The position numbers and the translations under genes are program-made. From Candidatus Coatesiibacteriota bacterium (GTDB lineage Bacteria; RBG-13-66-14): a DNA stretch of 17,833 nt. Where the stretch lies: assembly GCA_014728185.1 (NCBI GenBank), contig WJMB01000255.1, positions 1-17,833 of the forward strand, in the 5' to 3' direction. Below the pieces are notes generated by a model that was given only the letters and a program-made list of their open reading frames with translations, did no database searches and had not been told where the DNA came from. Shown piece after piece: positions 1-7,800 of this stretch (position 1 is the first letter of the stretch; every line of letters begins with the position of its first letter).

Positions 1-31
1 CCGCCGACCTCCCCGCGCGGGAGGTCGGCGG
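1..31. terminator. Perfect 13-bp hairpin, possible terminator of an upstream gene
   Basis: Bases 1-13 pair exactly with 19-31 around a 5-base loop. No T-run follows directly; the nearest on the plus strand is TTTTT at 56-60. Several other strong hairpins in this window also lie between genes and lack a T-run (11081-11109, 13331-13356), so this may be a local style of terminator or a REP-like palindrome. The gene it would serve lies outside the window. Confidence 0.4.
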
Positions 32-220
32 GCAAGAACCGCGCCGGCCCTCAGCTTTTTCGATTATGAACCGTTATCGAGCAAGGCGCTGCAAGGCGTT
101 ATGGTGTGAATAGCCTGTTCGGATCGAGTTGTGAATGGAATCTGCCGCTACTACTCATGTCTTATCAGCAGGTTACAAGCTCGATCAGGTCCTAACTTGG
201 TGCATGATCCCAATCTGTAT

Positions 221-232
221 TATTTGATCAAA
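221..232. repeat. Direct repeat TATTTGATCAAA, copy 1 (copy 2 at 617-628)
   Basis: The 12-mer occurs at 221-232 and again at 617-628. Its core TTTGATCAAA is a perfect 10-bp palindrome. Two copies in an otherwise gene-free stretch could be binding sites for a dimeric regulator, but chance is a real alternative for an AT-rich 12-mer. Confidence 0.35.
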
Positions 233-709
233 ATCGGACCCGCCCAATCAGCGATCGCCTGCTCGTTGAACCTTACACTATCAGCCCTGTTTGGTTCGAG
301 CACCTTCCATGATGCCTAGAGCTAATCTATATAAACGTTTCCTAGCGGTCGATTGCGGCGAATGTTCTCTGCTGCGCCACGCGCTGTGAAAAGCCGGGTA
401 GCTGGTGTTCCCGCGGGCTGGTCAGGAGGAGATAGCAATGGGTGGACAACCGTACATCGGCTGTTGCAGGTGTAAGCTCTTTTATCAGCCAGGCGTTCCA
501 TCGAAACGGCTTAATAATGTTGTAGGCATCAAGAATCGATTCCCCGGAACTGCTCGCGGTTGCCGCGGGAACTGGTCCAGTTTGTTGTGATGCTTACAAA
601 AGTAATCGCAGGGCGGTATTTGATCAAAGTGCTGGGGCTTGATTGTTAAACAAGCCGAAACGTTATCTTGTCGATATTTCGCACCTCAGCCCAGTTTATC
701 TGGATAGCC

Positions 710-743
710 CCGGGCGGATTCCCGGGCACGGCGACCCGCCCGG
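710..743 (-). terminator. Hairpin just downstream of znuB
   Basis: CCGGGCGG (710-717) pairs with CCGCCCGG (736-743), 12 bases beyond the znuB stop on the minus strand. The 18-base loop holds a further CCCGGG palindrome. No T-run follows in the direction of transcription. It is placed where the zinc operon should end, but on sequence alone it is only a weak terminator. Confidence 0.35.
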
Positions 744-755
744 ACGTCGCCGGCT

Positions 756-1616
756 CTATTCCCGACGGACGCCGACTCTCCGCAGGCGGGCGATGACCAG
801 GGACACGCCGAAGAGCACCGCTCCGACCAAGATGATTGACGCGGCGGTGGCGGTGTTCAGAACCACGCTGGCCAGGATGCCGCCGACGGCGGACAAGGCC
901 CCCAGACCGGCGGCCCACCAGAACATCGTCCCCTGGCGGCGGGCCAGGTTGCGGGCGGCGGCGGCGGGCAGGATCAGCAGCGCGGTGACGAAGAGGATAC
1001 CCACGGCCCGCACCGCCACGGCGACCACGGCGGCGATCAGCGCGGCGTGGGCGTACTCGAGGGCGGCGACCCTCACTCCGGAGGCCCGAGCCACGGCGGG
1101 GCTGACCGCTGTCAGGGCCAGCTTGTTGAAGAACAGCGCGGCGAAGATGACGGCGGCCAGCAGGCAGACCAGGGTCAGCAGGACCTCGGTGTCGGTCAGG
1201 GTCAGGATGTCGCCGTAGATGTAGACGCTCAGCTCACGACCCAGCCCGCGGTAGGCCGAGAGCAGGGCGATGCCCAGGGCCATCACCGTGGCGAAGACCA
1301 CGCCGACCACAGTGTCGGTGGCCAGGCTCCCCCGGCGGCGCAGGGCGGTTATCGCCAGGCCGACCAGTACGGCGAAAGCAACCAGGGTCAGATATGGCGA
1401 GATTCCGGAGAGCAGCCCGACAGCCACGCCGGTGAAGCTGGAGTGGCTCACGGCGTTGGAGAAGTAGGACAGACGGTGGCCGACCACCCCGACGCCCAGG
1501 ATGCCGGCGGCGGTGGCCAGGAAGATCCCGGCTACCAGGGCTCGCTGGAGGAAGAGCATCCCGCCCAGGTCTCCGGGCAGCAGCCATCCGACGAAAGTGT
1601 ACAGAGGATCAAGCAT
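756..1616 (-). CDS. znuB: Zinc (metal) ABC transporter permease, ZnuB family
   Basis: 286-residue polytopic membrane protein of the ABC-3 family. It should form the inner-membrane channel through which a metal, most likely zinc, delivered by the binding protein is imported. The translation is a run of hydrophobic helices separated by short basic loops. Residues 41-67 (GVGVVGHRLSYFSNAVSHSS and after) match the conserved loop of these permeases. Length is typical for the family. The ATG at 1614-1616 starts 3 bases after the znuC stop, with GAGGG directly before it, so translation is probably coupled. It is the last gene of the znuACB set. The family also includes manganese and iron permeases; the Zur-type regulator and His-rich ZnuA upstream favour zinc. 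Confidence 0.9.
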   Translation of the reverse strand: MLDPLYTFVGWLLPGDLGGMLFLQRALVAGIFLATAAGILGVGVVGHRLSYFSNAVSHSSFTGVAVGLLSGISPYLTLVAFAVLVGLAITALRRRGSLATDTVVGVVFATVMALGIALLSAYRGLGRELSVYIYGDILTLTDTEVLLTLVCLLAAVIFAALFFNKLALTAVSPAVARASGVRVAALEYAHAALIAAVVAVAVRAVGILFVTALLILPAAAARNLARRQGTMFWWAAGLGALSAVGGILASVVLNTATAASIILVGAVLFGVSLVIARLRRVGVRRE

Positions 1617-1619
1617 CCC

Positions 1620-2360
1620 TCAATCCCCCGCGGGTTCGTGGTGGTGCTCGAAGAAGCCCACCCGCTCGCCGTACATCCGGGTCAGGGTCTCGACGGTAAT
1701 CTCCTCGGGGGCGCAGCCGACGCCCATCAAGCGGCGGTTGAGACAGAGCACCCGGGCGGCGTGGGTCGAGACCATGCTCAGGTCATGGCTGACCATCAGC
1801 GCCGTCAGGCCGCGCTCGGCGGTCAGGGCGCCCAGCAGCTCGTGGAAGCGCTCGCCGCCGACGCGGTCGACGCCGGACGCAGGCTCGTCGAGTAAGAGCA
1901 GCTGGGGCTCGAGGGCCAGAGCGGCGGCCAACAGCACCCTTTGGCGCTCGCCGCCGGAGAGGCCGGCCAGGGGCCGCTCGGCCAGATGGGAAGCGCCGAC
2001 GGCATCCAACTCCTTCAGGGCGCGGCGCCCCGGCCCACTCCGGCGTCCCAGCCAGAGCGGTCGTCGCTGGATGCCCAGCAGGGCGAACTCGAGGGCGGTC
2101 AGCGGCGCACCGGGATCCAGTCCGAGGTGCTGGGGCACATAACCGAAGCGCGGCGAATCACCGAAGGCGGGGAACGTGATCCGTCCCCGGTGGGGCACCA
2201 GACCGAGGACGGCCTGCAAGAGCGTCGTCTTGCCCGCCCCGTTGGGACCAATGACCGCCGTCAGGGCTCCCCGGGGGACCTCGGCGCTGACATCGATCAG
2301 CGCCCCGTGCTCGCCCAGGGTCACCGATACGTTCTCGAGCCTGACGGCGATCTCCGGCAA
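1620..2360 (-). CDS. znuC: Zinc ABC transporter ATP-binding protein, ZnuC family
   Basis: 246-residue ABC ATPase that would power the ZnuB permease from the cytoplasmic side. All nucleotide-binding motifs are present: Walker A GPNGAGKTT (residues 38-46), Q-loop Gln77, signature LSGGE (134-138), Walker B LLLLDEP (154-160), D-loop SGVD (162-165) and switch His192. The C-terminus ends in EHHHEPAGD, a small His cluster that might bind metal but could be incidental. The start is TTG (2358-2360), one base after the TGA of znuA, with GGGAG a few bases upstream inside the znuA end. This spacing implies one transcript and coupled translation. ABC-3 ATPases for Mn or Fe look similar; zinc is inferred from the neighbours. 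Confidence 0.9.
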   Translation of the reverse strand: MPEIAVRLENVSVTLGEHGALIDVSAEVPRGALTAVIGPNGAGKTTLLQAVLGLVPHRGRITFPAFGDSPRFGYVPQHLGLDPGAPLTALEFALLGIQRRPLWLGRRSGPGRRALKELDAVGASHLAERPLAGLSGGERQRVLLAAALALEPQLLLLDEPASGVDRVGGERFHELLGALTAERGLTALMVSHDLSMVSTHAARVLCLNRRLMGVGCAPEEITVETLTRMYGERVGFFEHHHEPAGD

Positions 2361-2361
2361 G

Positions 2362-3402
2362 TCATTCTCCCAGCAGAGCCGCTCGCAGGGCGGCCAGGTT
2401 CTCGCGCTGAAGCTCGACGAACCAGCCCAGCCGGGCCTCGCCCGTGGCTCCGGGGTCCAGGGTGTGGACGGGCAACCCGGTCATCTCGGCCAGGGTCCGC
2501 CCGGCGTCGTCGGGATACTGGGGTTCGACGAAGATCGCCGCCGCGACGTTCAACTCCACCTCCCGGGCCAGTTCGGCCAACTCCCCCGCAGACAACGGCG
2601 CGCCGGGGTTGGCGTTGAGAAGCCCGACGATCTCCAGCCCCACGTCCCGGGCCAGGTAGGGGAAGGCGTCGTGATTGACGACGACGCGGTTGTTCTCCGC
2701 CGCCGCGACGACGGCGACGAGTTCTTCGTGGATCGAACGCAGCTCCCCGGCCAGCGCGGCGGCGTTCTCCGCGAAGAGCTCCCGCTGGTCGGGCAGCAGA
2801 TCACCTAAAGCGGCGGCGATGGTCTCGGCCATCCGCGCCGCCTGGAGCGGCGAGGTCCAGACGTGGGGGTTGTATTCACCGTGATGCTCCTGATGCCCCT
2901 CGTCCTGACCCTCTTCATGACCCTCGTCGTGCCCGGCTTCATGATCGTCTTCGTGTCCCGCGCCGTGATGCCCGCCTTGTCCGTCATCCCGTGCGGGCAA
3001 CGGCTCGATTCCCGCCGTGGCGACGATTACTTCCGTCTCTCCCTCGAACTCCTCCAGAACCCCATGTAAAAAACTCTCCAGCCCGAGGCCGTTGATCACC
3101 ACCGCGTCGGCGCGCTCCAGCTTGACCCGGTCGTCGGGACGCAACTGGTAGTTGTGGGGGTCGCCGGCCGCCGGATCGATGATCCAGTCCAGTTCGAGTC
3201 TCTCGGCTCCTTCGGCGACCTCCAGCGTCAGTAGGTATACCGGCAGGAAGCTGGCCGCCACCTCGATCTGCTCTTCGTCGAGCTGGGTTTCTGCCGCGGA
3301 CTCATCCTCCGTTGATCCCTCTTGAGCTTCTTCGCCGCAGCCGGTCAGTAGCGTGCCGACCAGCGACAGCGCAATCAGCAGGGTTTTCAATCGCTTGGGC
3401 AT
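2362..3402 (-). CDS. znuA: Zinc-binding lipoprotein of the ZnuABC importer, ZnuA family
   Basis: 346-residue solute-binding protein (cluster A-I type). A lipobox LLTGC puts the lipidated Cys at residue 22, so the mature protein is membrane-tethered outside the cytoplasm. Expected metal ligands are visible: His83 in DPHNY, His180 in NPHVW, His244 in VVNHDAF, and an acidic residue in the EPQYPDDAG segment (293-299). Between the first two His ligands, residues 145-174 form a His/Asp/Glu/Gly-rich loop with nine His. Such loops are typical of zinc rather than manganese members and are thought to act as a zinc sponge or sensor. The ATG at 3400-3402 has GGGAGG about 7 bases upstream. The 223-base gap to zur holds the nested repeat and sigma54-like promoters listed separately. 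Confidence 0.92.
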   Translation of the reverse strand: MPKRLKTLLIALSLVGTLLTGCGEEAQEGSTEDESAAETQLDEEQIEVAASFLPVYLLTLEVAEGAERLELDWIIDPAAGDPHNYQLRPDDRVKLERADAVVINGLGLESFLHGVLEEFEGETEVIVATAGIEPLPARDDGQGGHHGAGHEDDHEAGHDEGHEEGQDEGHQEHHGEYNPHVWTSPLQAARMAETIAAALGDLLPDQRELFAENAAALAGELRSIHEELVAVVAAAENNRVVVNHDAFPYLARDVGLEIVGLLNANPGAPLSAGELAELAREVELNVAAAIFVEPQYPDDAGRTLAEMTGLPVHTLDPGATGEARLGWFVELQRENLAALRAALLGE

Positions 3403-3496
3403 CGCCTATCCTCCCGTGAGTTGGAGATTGGTTTCCAGAACCGCCCGCTGAGTCTTTTTGGCTTCCCGGATTACACACCCGCCGCCCCGCCGGCGT

Positions 3497-3511
3497 TGGC
3501 ACATTTCTTGC
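3497..3511 (+). promoter_or_regulatory. Sigma54-type -24/-12 promoter, plus-strand copy
   Basis: TGGCACATTTCTTGC has the GG (-24) and GC (-12) doublets at the exact sigma54 spacing, preceded by T and followed by A, matching the consensus YTGGCACG-N4-TTGCW at all core bases except the G after TGGCAC. It points rightward, into the loop and against zur, so any product would be antisense to zur or a short RNA. It lies in the left inner arm of the nested inverted repeat. Confidence 0.5.
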
Positions 3512-3553
3512 AGCAGAGCGGGGAGCGTTCCGGACGGAAGCGCCGGCGATTCC

Positions 3554-3568
3554 GCAAGAAATGTGCCA
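3554..3568 (-). promoter_or_regulatory. Sigma54-type -24/-12 promoter facing znuA
   Basis: The same TGGCACATTTCTTGC reads on the minus strand in the right inner arm. A transcript starting about 12 bases past the GC doublet (near 3542) would run through the left arm and reach the znuA start at 3402 with a leader of about 140 bases. This would give znuACB a second promoter independent of the main upstream one. No activator gene is present in the window, and no activator site is recognised, although the outer 19-bp arm lies upstream where one could be. Confidence 0.5.
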
Positions 3569-3625
3569 ACGCCTCAGTGGGCCGTCGATCCGGTGCAGAC
3601 CCAGCGAAAGTAAAGCCAAAAAGAC

Positions 3626-4039
3626 TCAGCGATAGTCTTGGTTTTTAGCGCAACCGGGGCAGACGCCGTGCAGGTTCAGCTCGACCCGTTCGAGCTGGAA
3701 GCCCGCTGGGGCGTCCACCGAGGGCGGCTCGACGCCTGGCAGGCAGAGGGCCCGGCCGCAGACCGTGCAGGTGAAGTGGGCGTGCGGGTGACGGCTGCGT
3801 CCGTAGCGGGTCCCCTCTGTTGTGGTGATGGTCTCCAGCAGTCCCGCCGTGGTCAGGTCACGCAGCGCCCGGTAGAGAGTGACGCGGTTGGGCGGCGGGT
3901 CGAGGTCCTCCAGCAGTTCGCGGCGGGAGAGGGGGCGCGGCGCTGTCTCGATCAGGCGCAGCATTCCCCGTCGCAGTCGCGTGCTGCGCAGGCCGCCCCG
4001 GTGAAGTTCCCGGCTGAGGTTCTGGTCGCTGATCGTCAC
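3626..4039 (-). CDS. zur: Fur-family metal-responsive repressor, probably Zur
   Basis: 137-residue DNA-binding repressor that should sense zinc and switch off the uptake operon. A winged-helix reader is visible around residues 51-67 (NRVTLYRALRDLTTAGL). The metal region follows: HPHAHFTCTVCG (84-95, His84/86/88 with Cys91 and Cys94), then CPGC (127-130), giving the paired CxxC structural zinc site. The start is GTG (4037-4039), overlapping the TGA of the preceding small gene by 4 bases (GTGA), so the two are translationally coupled. Its stop codon lies inside the right outer arm of the nested repeat. The Zur assignment rather than Fur, Mur or PerR rests on the znuACB context, not on the protein alone. 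Confidence 0.85.
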   Translation of the reverse strand: MTISDQNLSRELHRGGLRSTRLRRGMLRLIETAPRPLSRRELLEDLDPPPNRVTLYRALRDLTTAGLLETITTTEGTRYGRSRHPHAHFTCTVCGRALCLPGVEPPSVDAPAGFQLERVELNLHGVCPGCAKNQDYR

Positions 4040-4380
4040 TGCCGACTGCTCCGCGCCGGTTGTTTGGACCTCTTGAAGCGGCTTTTGAGCCTGCGCCAGA
4101 AACCGCGGGCGTAGGTCAGGATGAAGGCTAGTCCGCCGCCGAGGACTCCGGCGGCGGCGAGTCCCACCGGACAGCCCGCCTGGCCGCAGCAGGGGCAGAC
4201 CGTGGTCGAGGCGTAGAGACCGCTGATCCCCAGCCAGAAGCCCAGGAAGCGTAACAGACGGGGCCAGAAGCCCCAGGCTTTGGAGTGGTGGTGCCGCTGC
4301 TGATGATGATCGCTCATCGGCTCTGAATGGGTCGACGCCTGATGCACGTGGCGCTGTTGGCTGGATGAATCACCGCTCAT
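4036..4380 (-). CDS. Small His/Cys-rich membrane protein in the zinc operon
   Basis: 114-residue protein of no family I recognise. The N-terminal 32 residues carry eight His (including HHQQRHHH at 25-32). Two hydrophobic helices follow, about 38-57 and 72-91, joined by a short loop with CPCCGQAGC (62-70, four Cys). The C-terminal 24 residues are strongly basic, suggesting a cytoplasmic tail and, with two helices, a cytoplasmic His-rich N-terminus with the Cys loop outside. It is the first gene of the operon, overlaps zur by 4 bases, and sits downstream of the operator-containing promoter. A zinc-binding or zinc-sensing role is inferred from this. The ATG at 4378-4380 has AAGG about 9 bases upstream; an internal ATG at 4317 would lose only part of the His-rich tail. 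Confidence 0.75.
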   Translation of the reverse strand: MSGDSSSQQRHVHQASTHSEPMSDHHQQRHHHSKAWGFWPRLLRFLGFWLGISGLYASTTVCPCCGQAGCPVGLAAAGVLGGGLAFILTYARGFWRRLKSRFKRSKQPARSSRQ

Positions 4381-4697
4381 CGGAGAACCTTTTTGTGTGG
4401 TGAAACGTATGGTTGCTCGATCCCTGGACTATCAAGCTGTGCCTCTTTGTTGGTTACTGAGTGGGGATAAGCCTCCGTCGTTCACGGACGGTCACGGTTG
4501 TGCGCACGCCGTAGAGTTGGCGGCCCAATCGGTGGATAACCGCCGAGTTGAATCGGCTTCTTGCCGTCGCCATCCCGCAATAGCAGTGATAAAGCCCGGG
4601 TGACGGCCGATCCCGCCGCGATCGATCCCGAGCCAACCGGCCGCCTGGTCCACATTTTCGACATTTGGACCGAGACGGATCGGAAGCTGACCCGATG
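4381..4697 (-). other. 5' leader of the zinc operon (minus strand)
   Basis: If transcription starts near 4691, this is an untranslated leader of about 310 bases before the small His-rich gene. It contains one open frame of 60 codons (ATG at 4664-4662, stop at 4482-4484) without a recognisable SD sequence or family. I see no known riboswitch pattern. The length is unusual for a simple repressor-controlled operon. Confidence 0.4.
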
Positions 4698-4726
4698 ATT
4701 ATAACGCAACATTGTTGCATTAGCAA
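4698..4726 (-). promoter_or_regulatory. Sigma70-type promoter of the zinc operon
   Basis: On the minus strand, TTGCTA (-35, 4726-4721) and a perfect TATAAT (-10, 4703-4698) are separated by exactly 17 bases (4720-4704). Start of transcription would be near 4691. All downstream minus-strand genes to znuB point the same way. The spacer is filled by the palindromic operator. Confidence 0.75.
4703..4721. promoter_or_regulatory. Fur-family (Zur) operator palindrome
   Basis: AACGCAACATTGTTGCATT is a 9-1-9 palindrome with one mismatched pair; the core GCAACA-T-TGTTGC is perfect. Nineteen bases is the usual size of a Fur-family box. It covers the spacer and touches both promoter hexamers, so bound protein would exclude RNA polymerase. 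The Zur-type gene just downstream is the obvious candidate to bind it. Confidence 0.7.
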
Positions 4727-4747
4727 TCCGCTTCCGCGTCGCCACCG

Positions 4748-4777
4748 TTGACACACAACCGACGGCGCGGGTAGGAT
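4748..4777 (+). promoter_or_regulatory. Sigma70-type promoter for the 1027-aa gene
   Basis: A perfect TTGACA (4748-4753) is followed after 18 bases by TAGGAT (4772-4777, 4 of 6). Start would be near 4784, 70 bases before the ATG at 4854. It is divergent from the zinc promoter, with its -35 only 27 bp from the edge of the operator, so repressor binding could affect it. Confidence 0.5.
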
Positions 4778-4853
4778 TGGACGGCTTGAGGCAAACGCTC
4801 ATTTACAGACAAACCCGCGCGGTTCAAGGTTAACCGAACAAGGTAGACAAACG

Positions 4854-7800
4854 ATGCCCGGTCTCTTCTCACGTTTAGGCGAATGGTACCGCACACGCTC
4901 CACGGCGTTGAAGATTCTATATCCCGTCCTGCTGATAGTCGTCCTCGGCGGCTTGGTCACAGGCGGCATCCTGCTGTTCTCCGGCGGCGGCGAAGCCGGC
5001 ACCCTGATCCCCGAGGGCGTCGAAATCGTCGAGGTCGAGCTGCCCGCCGCGGTCCAGCTCACCACCGGCGAGGGTGACGATTACGCCCCGGCCCCCTCCC
5101 CCGACGGAACTCGCCTGGCCTTCGCCAGCGACCGAGCCGGCAACCTGGACATCTACAGCGTGGCCGTCGACGGCGGCGATTTGGTCCAGCTCACCCACGA
5201 CACCGCCGCCGACACCGAGCCCCACTACTCGCCGGACAGCTCCCTGGTCGCCTTCGCCAGCGACCGCGCCGGTCGGGACTTCGACATCTGGGTTATCGAG
5301 GCCACCGGGGCCGACCCCAAACGGTTGACGGTTGACGTCGGTGACGAGCGTGAGCCGCGCTGGAGCCCCATCCGCTTCCGCACAGACCGGGCCTACCACC
5401 GCCTGCTCTACACCTCGGAGAAGGGCGCCTTCACGGTGCGCGACGGAGGAACGGACCGCCGCCCCGTCGAATTGCCCGAGGGTGTCGAGCACGCCCGCTG
5501 GGCTCCCCACGGCCTGGGCTACCTTGGCCAGGCCCCCGTCGAGGAGGGCACGGCCATCGTCTCCGCAGGGCTGGAGGGTATCCTCGAGCTGAAGGGCTTT
5601 TACGGTCTGGCCCCCCAACCGGCGCCCAACCTGACCGGGGTGCTGTTTATCGGCGGTGTCAACGGCCAGTACCGCATCTATTACTACGACGCCGCGCGCA
5701 ACCGCCTGCTCAAGCTCAACCAGCTCACCGAGCCCGGCGAGCTGGCCTGGGCTCCCGACGCCGCCGGCTTCTACTTCACCGACCGTCGCGACGGGCTGCG
5801 CAAGGTCTTTTACCAGGCCCTGCCCCTGCCCCTGGCCGACGTGAAGAACCTCTGGCAGTACACCGGCCTGAGCCCGGCCGCCCTGGACAACCTGGAGCTC
5901 CACGGCCTGGTCTACCCCGATGAGCGCCATGCCCTGTTCAGCGATCTCTACCTGGCCGAGTATCCGGGCGAGGTCCTCTTCCCGGCGCAGTACCACCGGC
6001 CGACCTACGTCACCGCCGACGCCGTTTTGGAGCTCACCGACTACTACTTCGACTTCGTCACCCGGGCCTGCGAGACCCAAACGGTGCGCCCGGCCCTGGA
6101 CTCCTTCTACTACACCCTCTCCGAGGAGGCTGCCCGGGCCATCCACCGCCTCGAGGAAGCCCGCGACTACGCCCTGGCCTCGCCGGGCTCCCAACTCGTC
6201 GAGACTGTTGCAAACGAGGAGTCCTTCAACCGGCTCATCGAGTCCCTTCGCTTTCTGCGCACCTACCTGCAGACCGGCGGCGAGTTGCTGGTGCCACCCA
6301 ATCAGGTAAGGCCCGAGATCCCCAACCCCGACGCCCATGCCTCGGCGGCCATCGTGCGGCGCGGCGCCGGTCAGGTGCCGGTGCTTACCCGGGACGGCGC
6401 CGCGACGCCCGCCGAGCTCTTCGTTCCCGAGGCCCGCCACCTCGAGGATCCCCTGGCGGCCGACTTCCACCGGGCCTACAACTGGGCCAGCCGCTACAAG
6501 TTCGACCTCACCGATCCCGACCGCGCCCTCGAGGCGGCCCTATTGACCCACCTGCTTTCCTCGGGAGAAGCCCGGGAGCTCTGGAACCGCCTCGACGGCT
6601 TCTTCGAGTTCCACTACGGCACGGCCGACGACTTCGACATCGACACCCTGGACGACCTTCTGCGCCGGGCCTACGGCGCCGACGTCACCCTGAGCGAACT
6701 GGCCGATCCCGAGGGTCTGGAGCGCTTCATCGCAGGCTGTGAGGAGCTGCAGTCCCAGATCGGCGGCGTCGACCCCGCGGAAACAGAGGAGACGCCGACC
6801 TTCGCCCTCTTCGCCGAGCGCGGCTGGCCCCTGGAGGATTACCTGGCCTCGCTGTCCGGCCTGCCCTCGGGCGAGGGCGGCTTCGGTCGTCGGGCCAAGC
6901 TGCTGGACATCGCCGCGGCCAACGGCGGCGCCGCCGCCCGCCGCCAACTCGAGATCCAGGGCGAATCCGGTTACAGCGGTTACGAGGCCGCTCTGGACGC
7001 CGTCTCCGTCGAGTTGCGCCGCAACGACGACGGCCTGTTCTGGCGGTTGATGCGGGCGGTGCGGCCCTTCCTGGCCGACCTCGATCTTCCCGAGGGCGTG
7101 GAGCGCGACGAGAACCACCTCAAGGCCCTGGGTCTGCGGGCGGCCCAGGTCTACTGTGGCCTGCTGACGGTCCGCAGCGCCCCGAGCGTGGGCGTCGGCG
7201 GCGGCCTGGACATCCCGGCGCGTCCACCTGCCCAGGGCGAGATTCCCGATCTCGGCCTGCCCTTCGTCCACCTCGAGCCCCGACCCGAACTCTTCGAGCG
7301 TCTGGCCGACCTGGTCGCCGACCACTACGACCTGCTCCATGACGCCGGACTCTTCCCCGAGTTCGTCGCCCAGGCGACGGCGCCGTCAACCTACGGCTAC
7401 GATGACCCCTACGCCGCCGACGATGAATCCACGGTCGAGGAGCTGATGGCCGCCCCGACCATGCCCGCCGTGCCCAGCGGCGTGCGCGTCCTCGACGTCC
7501 AGCGCGACTTCACCGAGCTGCTGGAACGCCTCGGCGTGCTGGCCCGGCAACAGACAGCCGAAATCGCCTTCAGCGAGGAGGACCACCGCTTCCTGCTGGG
7601 CTTCGGCAAGCTGTTGGCCGAACTCACCGAGGACTGCCTCGACGGCGCGCCGGGCCTGGGAACGAAAAGCGGCTGCGCCCGCAGCGCCGCCTTTTACCTG
7701 GGCGAGTCCGCCGAGGGCCCAGTCTACCTCAACGCCGCCGTGGGTAACCCCGAAGAGGTGCTGCTGCTGGTAGACGACCCCGCCGGGGGCCGTCTGCTCG

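Larger units (their letters stand above)
32..755. other. Long intergenic stretch without a convincing gene
   Basis: This stretch is visibly less GC-rich than the genes around it. The short open frames in it (131-319, 405-590) have no family resemblance and no high-GC codon bias, so I do not call them. What can be seen: two copies of TATTTGATCAAA (221-232, 617-628), a 10-bp inverted pair GTTCCCGCGG/CCGCGGGAAC (407-416 and 563-572), and a small hairpin GGCTTG/CAAGCC at 636-656. Bases 340-660 could be a structured RNA. I checked by eye for tmRNA, SRP RNA, RNase P RNA and group II intron domain V signatures and saw none. Confidence 0.6.
3446..3631. repeat. Nested perfect inverted repeats between zur and znuA
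   Basis: Outer arms CGCTGAGTCTTTTTGGCTT (3446-3464) and its exact complement (3613-3631) are 19 bp. Inner arms GGCGTTGGCACATTTCTTGC (3492-3511) and its exact complement (3554-3573) are 20 bp. The spacers between outer and inner arms are unrelated and unequal (27 and 39 bases), so this is not one decayed palindrome. The right outer arm supplies the zur stop codon (TGA at 3628-3626). I see no target-site duplication. It could be a MITE-like element, a very stable intercistronic hairpin, or paired promoters (see the sigma54 entries). Confidence 0.85.

Noticed and set aside
131..590. Two short plus-strand frames (131-319 and 405-590)
   Set aside because: No family match and no coding bias. The second has an AGGAGG-like stretch (424-431) before an internal ATG at 438, but its translation shows nothing recognisable.
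1047..1895. 282-codon plus-strand open frame across znuB and znuC
   Set aside because: Gly/Gln/Asp-rich antisense translation. The minus-strand genes have complete family motifs.
4917..6470. 517-codon open frame on the minus strand
   Set aside because: It lies opposite the 1027-aa gene. Its Gly/Val/Gln-rich translation is the usual shadow of a high-GC gene, with no domain and no ribosome binding site.
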